From assembly GCA_913061415.1 (NCBI GenBank), contig CAJXUD010000013.1:31442-95441 (forward strand): DNA of 64,000 bases, written 5' to 3'. Below the pieces are notes generated by a model. That model was not told the origin of the DNA. It searched no databases and was given only the letters and a program-made list of their open reading frames with translations. The stretch's first letter is position 1, and each line of letters starts with the position of its first letter. This stretch comes from an uncultured Oleispira sp. (GTDB lineage: Bacteria > Pseudomonadota > Gammaproteobacteria > Pseudomonadales > Oceanobacteraceae). Positions 17,050 to 26,754 of this stretch are shown piece by piece. The translations under genes were made by a program, and so were the position numbers.

Positions 17050-17367
17050 CTATTTGATCTCTTCTATCAAGGTTCGTTCAATCGGTAGCTGAACATAACC
17101 CGTTTCAAGGCTCCAAAAATAGTAATAACCAATCGCTCGCCCTTGATCATCACGCCCTGTGGTAATTTTTCCATCTTTTACGGTCCATGATTTAACCACT
17201 TTACCGCCATCAACATACGATACTCTTAAATCTTCACCTAAAAAGTTGTCCGCCTGACGAGACCATTTGTTCATTGTTTCTTCTGTACAGGCCGTCATCA
17301 TCAATGTGGCAACTAAAATTAGGCTCGTTTTACGGGCAATACTCAACAGCAAGCGGTCAGCTTTCAT
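17050..17367 (-). CDS. small lipoprotein
   Basis: 105 residues with a type II signal peptide; the lipobox is MMTAC (Cys27). The mature part has short strands ('LRVSYVDGGKVVKSWTV', 'YYYFWSLETGYVQLP') and no known catalytic motif. It is followed 6 bases later by the double thioredoxin-fold gene. Family not recognised. Confidence 0.6.
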   Translation of the reverse strand: MKADRLLLSIARKTSLILVATLMMTACTEETMNKWSRQADNFLGEDLRVSYVDGGKVVKSWTVKDGKITTGRDDQGRAIGYYYFWSLETGYVQLPIERTLIEEIK

Positions 17368-17508
17368 CGTCGTTTCTCATAATATATGAATGGATTAATA
17401 TACGTTAAACTAACAAGATTAAGCATCAAGTGGTAGAGTGAGTTTTGACATCTATACTTTCACTATCAATAATTAAAAGCTAACAGCCACCCCTTATGAT
17501 AACTATCC

Positions 17509-17823
17509 ATGAATAAACGCCCAACTAAACGTGAGATACGCCAACAAATGGACAACGAGGTTGATCAATACCTCAACAAAGGCGGAGAAGTGCGTGAATT
17601 TCAGCGTGGAGAAAGTGGTTTAGTAAATGGTAAGCTTAATGACCGCAGTAGCGGTTTTGAACAACGGAAGCAAAAAAGAACACCCCTAATAGATGAATTA
17701 AAAGCGGTAGACGAGCGTAAGAAACCTGCAGGTTCAGCAATGCCAGTAAAGAGTAGCCGTCCGAAGAAAAAAATTATTTATGACGATTTTGGTGAGCCAA
17801 TTCGCGAAGTATGGATTGAATAG
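17509..17823 (+). CDS. small basic protein with SutA-like motif
   Basis: 104 residues, hydrophilic, with no signal peptide. Residues 12-38 ('NEVDQYLNKGGEVREFQRGESG') resemble the RNA-polymerase-binding stretch of SutA-type small regulators ('FLxRGGKVQEI'). The rest is Lys/Arg-rich, and the end is acidic and aromatic ('IYDDFGEPIREVWIE'). A role in transcription is a guess from that one motif. It stands alone, divergent from the lipoprotein gene. Confidence 0.5.
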   Translation: MNKRPTKREIRQQMDNEVDQYLNKGGEVREFQRGESGLVNGKLNDRSSGFEQRKQKRTPLIDELKAVDERKKPAGSAMPVKSSRPKKKIIYDDFGEPIREVWIE

Positions 17824-17887
17824 TTCTTTATCAACCCCACACTCCGCTTTCTATTAGCAATGCTCATTCAAACACGCATGAGAAAAC

Positions 17888-18367
17888 CTATTTTATTCGT
17901 TTAAGATTTTTCTCTCGCTGCTTACTCGCATTTAAGCCATCATCGACTTTATCATTGTAAACATCCAGCCAAGTACGCGACCCTTGTATCATTTTGGCTA
18001 GGTCATACATACCTAACTTCAACGTTTTCAAAAACTCTTGATAGCTTTGCTCTTGCTCTATCATGGTTTGCTGGAAAACAAATACTTCACTCTGTTTATA
18101 GTTTAACGATAACGTTCCTAACTGGCTGCGCTGCTTTTCTAGCTCTGCACTGAGTGACGCTATGATGACCTTTTGTTCTTCGAAAGCCGCTTGAGTCGCA
18201 TAGTTTTTATCCCCACCCAATGCATTCAGCAATGTCAGGGTTAAAGAAACCGATAAAATAACCACTACCGCAATTGAAATCACAATAATAACGGTTCTAT
18301 TTTTACCGACTTTTCCTTCTAAAATACTAAGGCGCTGCTCATCAGTTAACTCTTCGGTTTCAGACAT
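17888..18367 (-). CDS. small membrane-anchored coiled-coil protein
   Basis: 159 residues. A short cytoplasmic N-terminus (1-22) is followed by one membrane helix (about 24-48), then a periplasmic coiled coil ('AAFEEQKVIIASLSAELEKQRSQL' region) and a Lys-rich end. It has no recognised domain. Architecture resembles small envelope spacers such as the coiled-coil protein at 9214, without clear sequence similarity. Confidence 0.5.
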   Translation of the reverse strand: MSETEELTDEQRLSILEGKVGKNRTVIIVISIAVVVILSVSLTLTLLNALGGDKNYATQAAFEEQKVIIASLSAELEKQRSQLGTLSLNYKQSEVFVFQQTMIEQEQSYQEFLKTLKLGMYDLAKMIQGSRTWLDVYNDKVDDGLNASKQREKNLKRIK

Positions 18368-18441
18368 AATCTACTCTTCATCTAATTATCGACATTAATT
18401 AGGCTATTAACGACGACATCAACTATTGGATTAACCACGCG

Positions 18442-18480
18442 AATAAACTCTAAGAATAAACTCTAAGAATAAACACTAAA
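18442..18480. repeat. three tandem 13-bp repeats
   Basis: AATAAACTCTAAG occurs twice exactly, then once as AATAAACACTAAA, in the 202-bp gap between the coiled-coil gene and cmoB. No other feature is seen in that gap. Confidence 0.85.
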
Positions 18481-18569
18481 GTGATTAGGTATTCATTTAG
18501 TATAGTCAGTAAAGTCAGATCCGAACAATTTGACAGTGATTTAGTCCACAAAATAGAAAATTATAACGA

Positions 18570-19589
18570 TTACGCCTCGGCAATTAATGTTGCACGCAAA
18601 GGTGCCGGGTAACCCTCTAGCGTTTTACTCTTATCTTCAGCATCTAAAAAATCAGTTAAAGACTGATACTGCATCCAATCGGTCGAGCGCTGCTCTTCTA
18701 GGCTAGTGATATTCTTTTCCACAATTCTAGGGTTTTTAAAACCCGCACGTCGCGCCCACAATAAAAGCGTATCGCAGTTTGGTAAAAACCACACATTACG
18801 CATTTGTGCATAGCGGTCTTCCGGCATTAATACTTCACCCAGTTCGCCTTCTATGACTAAGGTTTCGAGTACCAATTGTCCACCCGGTTTCAGGGTATCT
18901 TTCAATTCTGCCAAATGATCGATCGGAGATTTTCTATGGTACAGAACCCCCATCGAAAAAGTCGTATCGAAGGCTTTCAGTGGACGCGGTACGTCTTCCA
19001 TTTTTAACGGTAATAAATCGATATTTAACGGTTCGTCTTGCCCTGATTGAGCATATTGCTTGAAAGCCTGAAATTGCGCCAAAAATAAACGCGACGGATC
19101 AACCCCAACCACTCGATATGCACCCGCGCCCAGCATGCGCCACATGTGATAACCCGAACCACAGCCCACATCTAAAATAGTGCGACCTTCTAAGGGGGCA
19201 AGATGAGATGCAATGCGCTGCCACTTCCAATCACTGCGCCACTCGGTATCGATATGAGTATCAAAAAATTGAAACGGGCCTTTGCGCCACGGGCTTAATT
19301 GCTGCAGCCCTGATTTAATGTCTGCATTAACGGCTGCTGTATTTTCTGCTTCATTGAGCACCGCACTGGCTAGCTGAATACGATCTTGCTGCAAATCTGC
19401 AACGACATTATCAACTGCAGGTAAGCTTTCTAACGCATCCAACCAACGCTGCTGATCGCCATGTACTTTCTCGTTAAAAATAGCATGCAGCTGTTGTGGT
19501 AAAATATTCGCCCAAGGCTTTAATAAACTGCCTTCTTGCTCCATGGCTGCTTGAATATTGTCAAACCAAGAAAATACATCTACGTTCAT
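18570..19589 (-). CDS. cmoB: tRNA U34 carboxymethyltransferase
   Basis: 339 residues. It transfers the carboxymethyl group of carboxy-SAM to 5-hydroxyuridine at position 34 of tRNAs, giving cmo5U. The SAM-binding motif ILDVGCGSGYHMWRML is at about 135-150, with 'VVGVDPSRLFLAQF' next and 'TTFSMGVLYHRKSP' later. The N-terminal domain carries 'LSPWRKGPFQFFDTHIDTEW', characteristic of CmoB. It is the last gene of the hemA-prfA-rmuC-cmoA-cmoB run; an array of 16-bp repeats separates it from cmoA. Confidence 0.93.
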   Translation of the reverse strand: MNVDVFSWFDNIQAAMEQEGSLLKPWANILPQQLHAIFNEKVHGDQQRWLDALESLPAVDNVVADLQQDRIQLASAVLNEAENTAAVNADIKSGLQQLSPWRKGPFQFFDTHIDTEWRSDWKWQRIASHLAPLEGRTILDVGCGSGYHMWRMLGAGAYRVVGVDPSRLFLAQFQAFKQYAQSGQDEPLNIDLLPLKMEDVPRPLKAFDTTFSMGVLYHRKSPIDHLAELKDTLKPGGQLVLETLVIEGELGEVLMPEDRYAQMRNVWFLPNCDTLLLWARRAGFKNPRIVEKNITSLEEQRSTDWMQYQSLTDFLDAEDKSKTLEGYPAPLRATLIAEA

Positions 19590-19601
19590 AAGGAAATTCT
19601 A

Positions 19602-19681
19602 TTTGTTAAGTTTTGGGTTCGTTAGAAATTGGAGTTGTTAAACATTAGGCTTGTTAAGCACCGGGATTGTTAACCATTAGA
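19602..19681. repeat. five tandem 16-bp repeats between cmoA and cmoB
   Basis: Five units of exactly 16 bp share the core TTGTTAA (or TCGTTAG) followed by a G-ended segment. The array fills almost the whole 95-bp gap, running from just upstream of cmoB to three bases from the cmoA stop. Confidence 0.85.
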
Positions 19682-19684
19682 GAC

Positions 19685-20497
19685 TTATTTAATCGCAAGG
19701 TAAGAAACAAAATTGAAGCATTGATACCAGCGAATGACTTGGCTGAAACCTGCCTGTTTTAAACGGGCAATATGAGCACTTTCTGTTTCTGGGATCAGTA
19801 CGTTTTCGATGGCGCTGCGCTTTTGTGCGATTTCTAATTCGCTATAGCCATTCGCGCGTTTAAAATCGAGATGTAACTTATCCTGTAAAGGCTGCTCATC
19901 TTCGTCAAAGCAGATTTTCTCGGATAAGATCAAAGCGCCGCCTGGATTCAGGCCTTGAGCAATCTGACTTAATAAACCTAAGCGTTGCTCTTTCGCGATA
20001 AACTGCAACACATAATTCAGCGCAACCACAGACGCATTATCGATATTTTGCGCCGTAATATCCGCACACAATAACTCGACGTCTACATCGCCATCATCAA
20101 GCGCTAAATAGTGTCCCGCTTGCTCGATCATCGCCGTTGAATTATCAATACCCAATATTTTGCAGTTCTGCGCTTTCACGCCATGGCGCATCGCCAAAGT
20201 AACCGCGCCCAACGAGCAGCCTAAATCGTATAAATTAGTATCGTCTCTAGCATACTCGCCGGCAATAACCCCTGACATAGCCACGGTTTCGGCATAGCCC
20301 GGAACCGAGCGTTTAATCATATCGGGAAATACACGGGCAACCGCACCATCAAAGGTAAACTGTCCAGACAGTTCAATGCCCTCACTGTTGGCAAATATAT
20401 CGTCCGCGGCGTTTAATCCACCTACGCTTCCATCCAAGTTTCCATCCACATTATTGGTTGCAAGAGTATTTGGATGAGTCGATTTATGTGATGTCAT
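19685..20497 (-). CDS. cmoA: carboxy-SAM synthase
   Basis: 270 residues from ATG 20497 (MTSHKS); an upstream start at 20530 would lie deep inside rmuC. It makes carboxy-S-adenosyl-methionine from SAM and prephenate for CmoB. 'FTFDGAVARVFPDMIKRSVPGY' is the family hallmark, followed by the SAM site 'LYDLGCSLGAVTLAM' and 'ILGIDNSTAMIEQA'. The N-terminus is about 20 residues longer than E. coli CmoA (247) and low in complexity. It overlaps the rmuC stop by 14 bases, pointing to translational coupling. Confidence 0.92.
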   Translation of the reverse strand: MTSHKSTHPNTLATNNVDGNLDGSVGGLNAADDIFANSEGIELSGQFTFDGAVARVFPDMIKRSVPGYAETVAMSGVIAGEYARDDTNLYDLGCSLGAVTLAMRHGVKAQNCKILGIDNSTAMIEQAGHYLALDDGDVDVELLCADITAQNIDNASVVALNYVLQFIAKEQRLGLLSQIAQGLNPGGALILSEKICFDEDEQPLQDKLHLDFKRANGYSELEIAQKRSAIENVLIPETESAHIARLKQAGFSQVIRWYQCFNFVSYLAIK

Positions 20498-21770
20498 CAG
20501 AGACTTCCTTCTGCCCAGATTTTTCAGCAATAGGCTGGGATATTTTTTTCTTAATTCTTACACCAAGCTCAACAAATTGATTGGCGGTATTCACTAGGTT
20601 GCCACGACCTTGCGCTAACGAACTGTAAGTTTCGTCATAGGTTTTCTGGGCGCTGTTTAATTGGTTGCCCAACTTGTCCATTTTTTCTACGACGATGCGT
20701 AAACGGTCATAGACTTTTCCTGCTTGCTGGCTTAATTCATCGGCACTACGGCCTCGGCGCTCTATGGCCCATAAACTTTCGATGGTACGCAAGCTGGCTA
20801 ATAATGTCGTAGGCGTCACCACTACAACTCGCTGATCAAAGGCATCCATAAATAACTGTTCATCATGCTGAAATGCTGCAACAAACGCGGGCTCGATTGG
20901 CATAAACATAAATACAAAATCAGGCGAATGCAGCCCTGGTAATTGCTGATAAGCTTTGGCAGATAGCGCCTTAATATGATTCCGAATGGCGTCGATATGC
21001 TGTTTCAAAAACTGGCTTTTTAGCGCATCGTCTTCTGAATTCACATAATCGTTATAAGCATTCAAAGAAACCTTGGCATCGACAATAATATGTTTATTTT
21101 CAGGCAGATTAATAATCACATCAGGACGATAGTTTTGACCATTATCGGCTTTATGATTTTGCTCGCGCACGTACTCTTCACCTAGGCGTAAACCCGAGCG
21201 TTCTAATACGGTTTCTAATACTAATTCGCCCCAATTACCTTGGGCTTTTTTATCACCCCGCAACGCTTTACTTAACGCACTGGCTTCAGCCGTCATGGTT
21301 TGATTTAGATGGTAAAGGTCGCTGATTTGACTCTTTAATACCGCACGATCTTTTGTATCGTGTAGATAAACGTCTTCAACTTTTTTCCGTAGCCCTTCTA
21401 ATTGATCTTTAAAAGGATGCAAAATAGCATCTAAGCCTTGTTTATTTTGCTGCTGTTTTTCGTTGAATATTTTATGCGAGAGGTTTTCAAAGGTTTGCTG
21501 TTGCTGTTGCTGCAAATCTTGATTGTACTTGTGCTGTTGCGCGTGCTGTTGCTGTTGATTTTGAACTTGCTGCTTTAATAGTGCATTTTCAACCTTAAGC
21601 GGTTGCTGACCCGATTCAAAACCCGCGCTAAAGCCGGCATCAAAACCTAGAGTATGACCTGATTTTTTGCCGATCTGTTTTCCTATCGTTAGGCAGCCCA
21701 AACAGCTGACTAACAATAGCAAAGAGAAGAACAATAGAATCATCCACGGCTCTAGTATTAAAGCGTCCAT
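20484..21770 (-). CDS. rmuC: DNA recombination protein RmuC
   Basis: 428 residues. An N-terminal membrane helix (about 9-30) is followed by a very Gln-rich coiled coil (about 60-135), then the RmuC nuclease-like core. The core includes 'GNWGELVLETVLERSGL', 'YRPDVIINLPENKHIIVDAKVS' and 'FVFMFMPIEPAF'. RmuC limits inversions at short repeats. It sits between prfA (3 bases away) and cmoA (14-base overlap), an uncommon position: prmC usually follows prfA. Confidence 0.92.
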   Translation of the reverse strand: MDALILEPWMILLFFSLLLLVSCLGCLTIGKQIGKKSGHTLGFDAGFSAGFESGQQPLKVENALLKQQVQNQQQQHAQQHKYNQDLQQQQQQTFENLSHKIFNEKQQQNKQGLDAILHPFKDQLEGLRKKVEDVYLHDTKDRAVLKSQISDLYHLNQTMTAEASALSKALRGDKKAQGNWGELVLETVLERSGLRLGEEYVREQNHKADNGQNYRPDVIINLPENKHIIVDAKVSLNAYNDYVNSEDDALKSQFLKQHIDAIRNHIKALSAKAYQQLPGLHSPDFVFMFMPIEPAFVAAFQHDEQLFMDAFDQRVVVVTPTTLLASLRTIESLWAIERRGRSADELSQQAGKVYDRLRIVVEKMDKLGNQLNSAQKTYDETYSSLAQGRGNLVNTANQFVELGVRIKKKISQPIAEKSGQKEVSDDIT

Positions 21771-21773
21771 AAA

Positions 21774-22865
21774 CTATTGTTCTTGGCTGCCTAAAGCGGT
21801 TAACTGCTCAGTTTGATGCTCGGTAATTAAAGGTTTCAAAACGGCACCCAGATCTCCCTGCATCACTTCATCCAGCTTGTATAAGGTTAAGTTGATTCTG
21901 TGATCGGTAACACGACCTTGTGGATAATTATAAGTACGAATACGTTCCGAACGGTCTCCACTACCTACCAAGCTCTTTCGCTCTGCCGCTTGTTCGGCTT
22001 GCTGCTTTTGCAATACGGCATCATTAATTCGGCTAGCAAGAACCGTCATCGCTTTCGCACGGTTTTTATGCTGAGAACGTTCGTCTTGGCATTCAACCAC
22101 AAACCCTGTTGGTAAGTGCGTTAAACGAATGGCTGAATCCGTTTTGTTAACGTGCTGACCACCCGAACCCGAAGCACGGAACGTATCAACGCGTAAATCA
22201 GCCTTCTTAATTTCAATCTCACCTTCGCCTTCAACTTCAGGCATGATTACAACGGTACACGCCGATGTATGAACACGACCTTGAGATTCGGTTTCAGGAA
22301 CACGCTGTACTCGGTGCGCACCCGACTCAAATTTCAGCTGAGAATAAACATCAGAACCCGAAATACGAGCGATTATTTCTTTATAGCCGCCGTGATCGCC
22401 ATCGTTGGTGGTTAATATTTCAACTCGAAATCCCTGTGTTTCAGCATAACGGGAATACATACGATAAAGATCGCCCGAGAAAATCGCGGCTTCATCACCA
22501 CCGGTCCCCGCACGAATTTCTAGAATAACGTTACGACCATCGTTCGGATCTTTTGGCAGTAACAAGACCTGCAAATCAGCTTCTAATGTTTCTAGTGTCG
22601 CTTTTGCTGATTTATATTCTTCTTGACCCATTTCACGCATTTCTGGGTCTTCATCTTTTAATAACAATTCAGCTTCAGCAAAATCTTCTTCTGCTTGAGT
22701 GAAAGCTTCATAGGCCTGCACAACAGGTTCTAATTCGGCATACTCTTTTGACAGACCACGAAACTTATCTTGATTAGAGATAATTTCATTATCACTTAAT
22801 AGATGACCAATTTCTTCGTAGCGCTCACATAAATGCTGCAACTTATGAACTAATGATTCTTTCAT
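21774..22865 (-). CDS. prfA: peptide chain release factor 1
   Basis: 363 residues. It recognises UAA and UAG and releases the finished peptide. The codon-recognition tripeptide of the PxT type is PET at 190-192, and the catalytic GGQ is at 235-237 within [15 protein letters not shown]. Length matches the family (360). The start codon overlaps the hemA stop in an ATGA tetranucleotide, a conserved coupling. Confidence 0.97.
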   Translation of the reverse strand: MKESLVHKLQHLCERYEEIGHLLSDNEIISNQDKFRGLSKEYAELEPVVQAYEAFTQAEEDFAEAELLLKDEDPEMREMGQEEYKSAKATLETLEADLQVLLLPKDPNDGRNVILEIRAGTGGDEAAIFSGDLYRMYSRYAETQGFRVEILTTNDGDHGGYKEIIARISGSDVYSQLKFESGAHRVQRVPETESQGRVHTSACTVVIMPEVEGEGEIEIKKADLRVDTFRASGSGGQHVNKTDSAIRLTHLPTGFVVECQDERSQHKNRAKAMTVLASRINDAVLQKQQAEQAAERKSLVGSGDRSERIRTYNYPQGRVTDHRINLTLYKLDEVMQGDLGAVLKPLITEHQTEQLTALGSQEQ

Positions 22866-24187
22866 TCTGATGTATTCTTCTCTTTGTTCTCAGTCATACT
22901 GTTATTAGTATCATCCGAGAGCTGAAATAATTCTTGAACCCAATCCATAATCTCAAGCTGGCCTTCGGCCCCTGCTTTACGCATTTGCTTGGTAGGAGTG
23001 TGTAATATTTTATTGGTATACGTATGAGCAAACTGCTGCAAAACTTTCGCAGGGTCATCACCATTCGCGAGCTGCCTGCGAGCTTTCGAAAGACACTCAT
23101 CTTTCAGACTTTCAATCTGAGTGCGTAATGACGTCACCGTTGAAACCACATCTAATGAGCGTAATTCTCGCATAAAACGCTCTACACCTGAAATAATCAG
23201 CTGCTCAGCTTGAACCGCAGCGTCTTGGCGCGACTTTACATTTTCTTCAATGATGTCTTTTAAATCGTCCACCGTATACAAAAAGACGTCATTTAAATCG
23301 CCAACTTCTTCTTCGATATCTCGTGGCACTGCGATATCGACCATAAACATCGGTGAATGGCGACGTTTCTTCATCGCTCGCTCGACCGTGCCTTTGCCTA
23401 ATATAGGTAGCGGACTGGCCGTCGATGAAATAACAATGTCAGCACGGGGTAACTCTTGTGCGATATCTTCTAATAAAACCGCCTCTGCATGAAATTGCTC
23501 CGCCAGTTTTTGTGCTCTTGCCAACGTTCGGTTTGCTACAATAATTTGCTTAATACCCGCATCCTTCAGATGCTTAGCAACGAGGTCAATGGTCTCTCCT
23601 GCACCAATAAGTAACGCAGTACTGCGACTCAAATCAGAAAAGATGTGTTTAGCCATGCTAACCGCGGCAAACGCGACCGAGACTGGATTTTGTCCAATCG
23701 CGGTATTCGTTCTAACTTCTTTTGCGACGGTAAAGGTTTGTCGAAATAAACGGCCAAGGTCACTGCCCGTTGTACCCGCTTGCTGAGAAACAGCATAAGC
23801 CGATTTAAACTGACCTAAAATTTGAGGCTCGCCAAGTACCAACGAGTCTAGTCCGCAGGCAACACGCATCATATGTTGAACAGCATCATTATTATGATGA
23901 ATATACGACGAGTCTAATAATGTTTTCTCGTCAACATCGTGATGCTGACTTAACCATGTCAGTAAGGCTTGCCCCGCCTGCACATCAACCTCTTCGCCTC
24001 CATCTGTATAAGAACAATAGATTTCAGTTCGATTGCAGGTTGATAGAATCGAGACTTCTGTAACGGGCGTCAGCGTTTGCAGCAGCTGCTGAAGAACATC
24101 CGGCATAGTTGCTGGATCAAACGATACCCTCTCACGTACGGCCACAGGGGCTGTTTTGTGATTAATGCCAAGCGCTATGATTCCCAT
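22862..24187 (-). CDS. hemA: glutamyl-tRNA reductase
   Basis: 441 residues. First committed step of the C5 route to tetrapyrroles, reducing glutamyl-tRNA to glutamate-1-semialdehyde. The active-site cysteine is Cys51 in [13 protein letters not shown]; the N-terminus [20 protein letters not shown] is typical. The NADPH domain shows '[17 protein letters not shown]'. The C-terminal dimerisation domain is followed by a polar Asn/Glu/Lys tail. It is the first gene of the operon and diverges from the TPR lipoprotein gene. Confidence 0.96.
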   Translation of the reverse strand: MGIIALGINHKTAPVAVRERVSFDPATMPDVLQQLLQTLTPVTEVSILSTCNRTEIYCSYTDGGEEVDVQAGQALLTWLSQHHDVDEKTLLDSSYIHHNNDAVQHMMRVACGLDSLVLGEPQILGQFKSAYAVSQQAGTTGSDLGRLFRQTFTVAKEVRTNTAIGQNPVSVAFAAVSMAKHIFSDLSRSTALLIGAGETIDLVAKHLKDAGIKQIIVANRTLARAQKLAEQFHAEAVLLEDIAQELPRADIVISSTASPLPILGKGTVERAMKKRRHSPMFMVDIAVPRDIEEEVGDLNDVFLYTVDDLKDIIEENVKSRQDAAVQAEQLIISGVERFMRELRSLDVVSTVTSLRTQIESLKDECLSKARRQLANGDDPAKVLQQFAHTYTNKILHTPTKQMRKAGAEGQLEIMDWVQELFQLSDDTNNSMTENKEKNTSE

Positions 24188-24376
24188 CTGAGATTAAATC
24201 TGACCTTTTAATAAATGACACATCGACGAAAGCGGCACAGTATAACGGGAAATAATCATGAAATCTTTTCCACATTACCTTGTCTACTATAAATTCACCC
24301 ACAATGAAGACTTAACGCTGACTTTTAGTTAAATTTCAGAGTATGCTGTTGACAGAATAAATGGATATAGGTCGTT

Positions 24377-26158
24377 ATGTTGTTTCGGATTGTTACCTTA
24401 TTAATCGCCAATGGCCTGATTGCAGGCTGTTCACTTCTTCCAATGAACAGCGATACCACCTCGTTAGAAAAAGCGGCTGATCATGAAACTGCCATTTATG
24501 AGGCAGATAATAATACGATTCAAGCCCCTTTCAGCCCAAATTATGACAAACCGTTTGAAGCCGCGACGCTGTATTCATTATTAGTCGCAGAAGTCGCAGG
24601 GCAGCGCCAGCAATTCGATATTTCTTTAGCAAACTATTTAGATCAAGCACAACAAACTCAAGATCCAGACATTGCTGAACGTGCAACACGCATAGCGCAA
24701 TACTTAGGTATTAACGAATACATTTTAGAATCCGCAATACTTTGGGTCAAAATCGCCCCAGAAGAAGCTCAAGCACATCAAACCTTAGCGCTTGCTTATA
24801 TGAAAATAGGGAAATTCTCTTCAGCACTGACTCACCTAGAGGCCGTTTTTAATCTAGTAGGAGCCAGTCAATTTGATTTCCTTGCCTTAAACGCTCAATC
24901 ACTAGGCAACCATGAAACACTTGATCTTCTGCATCAAATTGAAGAATTAACGCAAAAGCACAATGATTACGCACCTCTTTGGATGGCCCAAGGCGCATTA
25001 TTATTACAGCTAGAAGATTATTCAGCAGCGCTCACCGCCTTAAACCAAGCACTGTCATTAAGAGAGGGCTATGTTGCCGCAGCGATCAGTAAAGCCAGGG
25101 TACTACACAAGTTAGAGCAGCACGAAGAAGCCCTTGCCTTACTTGACGAACTACACGAACAACTGCCAAAAAATAAAGGCATCGGCGTATTGCGCGCTCG
25201 TATATTAATCGACCTAAAGCGTTTTAGTGAAGCCCGCGCGGCATTTCAATACCTAGCACAACAGTTTCCCAATGATCATTCAATACAACTATCACTAGGA
25301 TTACTGCACATAGAGCTAACAGAGTACGATCAAGCAATCGCCGCCCTGAGTCCATTAACCTTACAAAGAAACATGGCCGACGAAGCCTACTTTTATCTTG
25401 CTCGTATTGCCGAAAGCCAAGAAGACCTCCCTCGTGCCATTCGTAACTATCAGTCAGTTCAAAAAGGTCGTCAATTTTTACCTGCGCAATATAAAGCGGC
25501 TCAGTTATTAATTGAACTGGAGGACATTAACGCCGCTCGGGATTATTTAACTCATCGCCGCAGTGAGTTCCCAGAGAGCAACATTGAACTCGTCCAGTTA
25601 GAAGTAGAATTATTGATTCAGCGCGAACTCACTCTTGAAGCCTTCCAGCTTGTTGATACGGCCCTAATTGACTCACCGGATAGCACCAAGCTGCTTTATA
25701 GCCGCGGGCTATTAGCGGAAAAACTAGGCGATTTAGAGCAGCTCGAAAGAGATTTGCGCCACATAATCAAACTCATGCCTGAAAACGCAGAAGCGATTAA
25801 TGCCCTAGGATATACCTTGGCCAATAAAACCGATCGTATTGACGAAGCGATGGTATTAATCCAGCAAGCCATCGAGCTATCACCTAATAATCCCGCCATA
25901 ATCGATAGCTTAGGCTGGGCTTATTTCAGATTGGGCGACTTAGAAAAATCTGCCGAGTTACTGCAGCAAGCGTATAATGACTTTCCTGACCACGAGGTCG
26001 CCGCACACCTCGGCGAAGTGCTTTGGCAGCTGCAGCGTGATGATGAAGCAAAGAGTATTTGGCAGCAGGGCTTGGAACAAAATCCTGATAGCCCTATTAT
26101 AAAAGAAACCTTACACCGCCTTAATTTAGATTCTGATTTCCAATCAATACCAAAGTGA
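24377..26158 (+). CDS. TPR-rich lipoprotein upstream of lolB
   Basis: 593 residues with a type II signal peptide and lipobox LIAGC (Cys18). Nearly the whole mature protein is TPR helices; clear units lie at the C-terminus ('AEAINALGYTLANKTDRIDEA', then 'PAIIDSLGWAYFRLGDLEKSA', each a helix pair). Orthologues occupy the same site before lolB in pseudomonads; function is not established, but it is probably an outer-membrane periplasmic scaffold. Its stop overlaps a GTG that may start lolB. Confidence 0.8.
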   Translation: MLFRIVTLLIANGLIAGCSLLPMNSDTTSLEKAADHETAIYEADNNTIQAPFSPNYDKPFEAATLYSLLVAEVAGQRQQFDISLANYLDQAQQTQDPDIAERATRIAQYLGINEYILESAILWVKIAPEEAQAHQTLALAYMKIGKFSSALTHLEAVFNLVGASQFDFLALNAQSLGNHETLDLLHQIEELTQKHNDYAPLWMAQGALLLQLEDYSAALTALNQALSLREGYVAAAISKARVLHKLEQHEEALALLDELHEQLPKNKGIGVLRARILIDLKRFSEARAAFQYLAQQFPNDHSIQLSLGLLHIELTEYDQAIAALSPLTLQRNMADEAYFYLARIAESQEDLPRAIRNYQSVQKGRQFLPAQYKAAQLLIELEDINAARDYLTHRRSEFPESNIELVQLEVELLIQRELTLEAFQLVDTALIDSPDSTKLLYSRGLLAEKLGDLEQLERDLRHIIKLMPENAEAINALGYTLANKTDRIDEAMVLIQQAIELSPNNPAIIDSLGWAYFRLGDLEKSAELLQQAYNDFPDHEVAAHLGEVLWQLQRDDEAKSIWQQGLEQNPDSPIIKETLHRLNLDSDFQSIPK

Positions 26159-26754
26159 CCCTCAGCCCCATGAAAGCTTCCTATTTTAGGCTCATACTCT
26201 TTATCAGTATGGGTCTATCTGGCTGCAGCGTATTTAACCTGCAGCAAGATGATCAAGAACTAGAATACCAACTGAATCAAATTCAACAATGGCAGGTACG
26301 CGGCAAACTCTCTGTTATCAGCCCAGAAGACGCTGTTACCGGCTATTTAACCTGGCAGCAAGATAATGAAGATTTTGATTTATTCTTATCAGGCCCCTTT
26401 GGCCAAGGCTCAAGCCGCCTTGAAGGAAATAGCAGCCACGCAACATTAACATTGCCAAGCAAAGAACCGGTACACGCCCCGTCAGCAGAATATCTAGTCG
26501 CCGCCTATTTAGGCTGGGAATTTCCTGTACTGGATTTGCGCTACTGGGTGAAAGGACAACCGAGCCCCAATTCAAACTTCACCCAAGTTCGCAATAGCTT
26601 AGGGCTATTAGAAAACCTAAAACAGCATGATTGGCAGGTTGAATTTTCTCGCTACCAGCCGCAAGGAGATACTTGGTTACCTGGCCGCATCAAGATCATC
26701 GGCCACGGTTTCAAATTTATTCTCGCTATTAAAGAATGGTCTATTTATGAATAA
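26155..26754 (+). CDS. lolB: outer-membrane lipoprotein receptor LolB
   Basis: 199 residues from GTG 26155, which overlaps the previous stop (GTGA). ATG 26170 (MKASYF) is equally possible and gives 194. The lipobox is LSGC. LolB accepts lipoproteins from LolA and inserts them in the outer membrane. The family motif 'QIQQWQVRGKLSVISPEDAVTGYLTWQQ' region is present, as is 'DLFLSGPFGQGS', the segment with the protruding loop. It is followed with an 8-base overlap by ispE, the conserved gammaproteobacterial order. Confidence 0.9.
   Translation: MTLSPMKASYFRLILFISMGLSGCSVFNLQQDDQELEYQLNQIQQWQVRGKLSVISPEDAVTGYLTWQQDNEDFDLFLSGPFGQGSSRLEGNSSHATLTLPSKEPVHAPSAEYLVAAYLGWEFPVLDLRYWVKGQPSPNSNFTQVRNSLGLLENLKQHDWQVEFSRYQPQGDTWLPGRIKIIGHGFKFILAIKEWSIYE

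Noticed and set aside
24352..24380. TTGACA promoter for the TPR lipoprotein gene
   Set aside because: At normal spacing the -10 box would fall on the start codon and has poor sequence.
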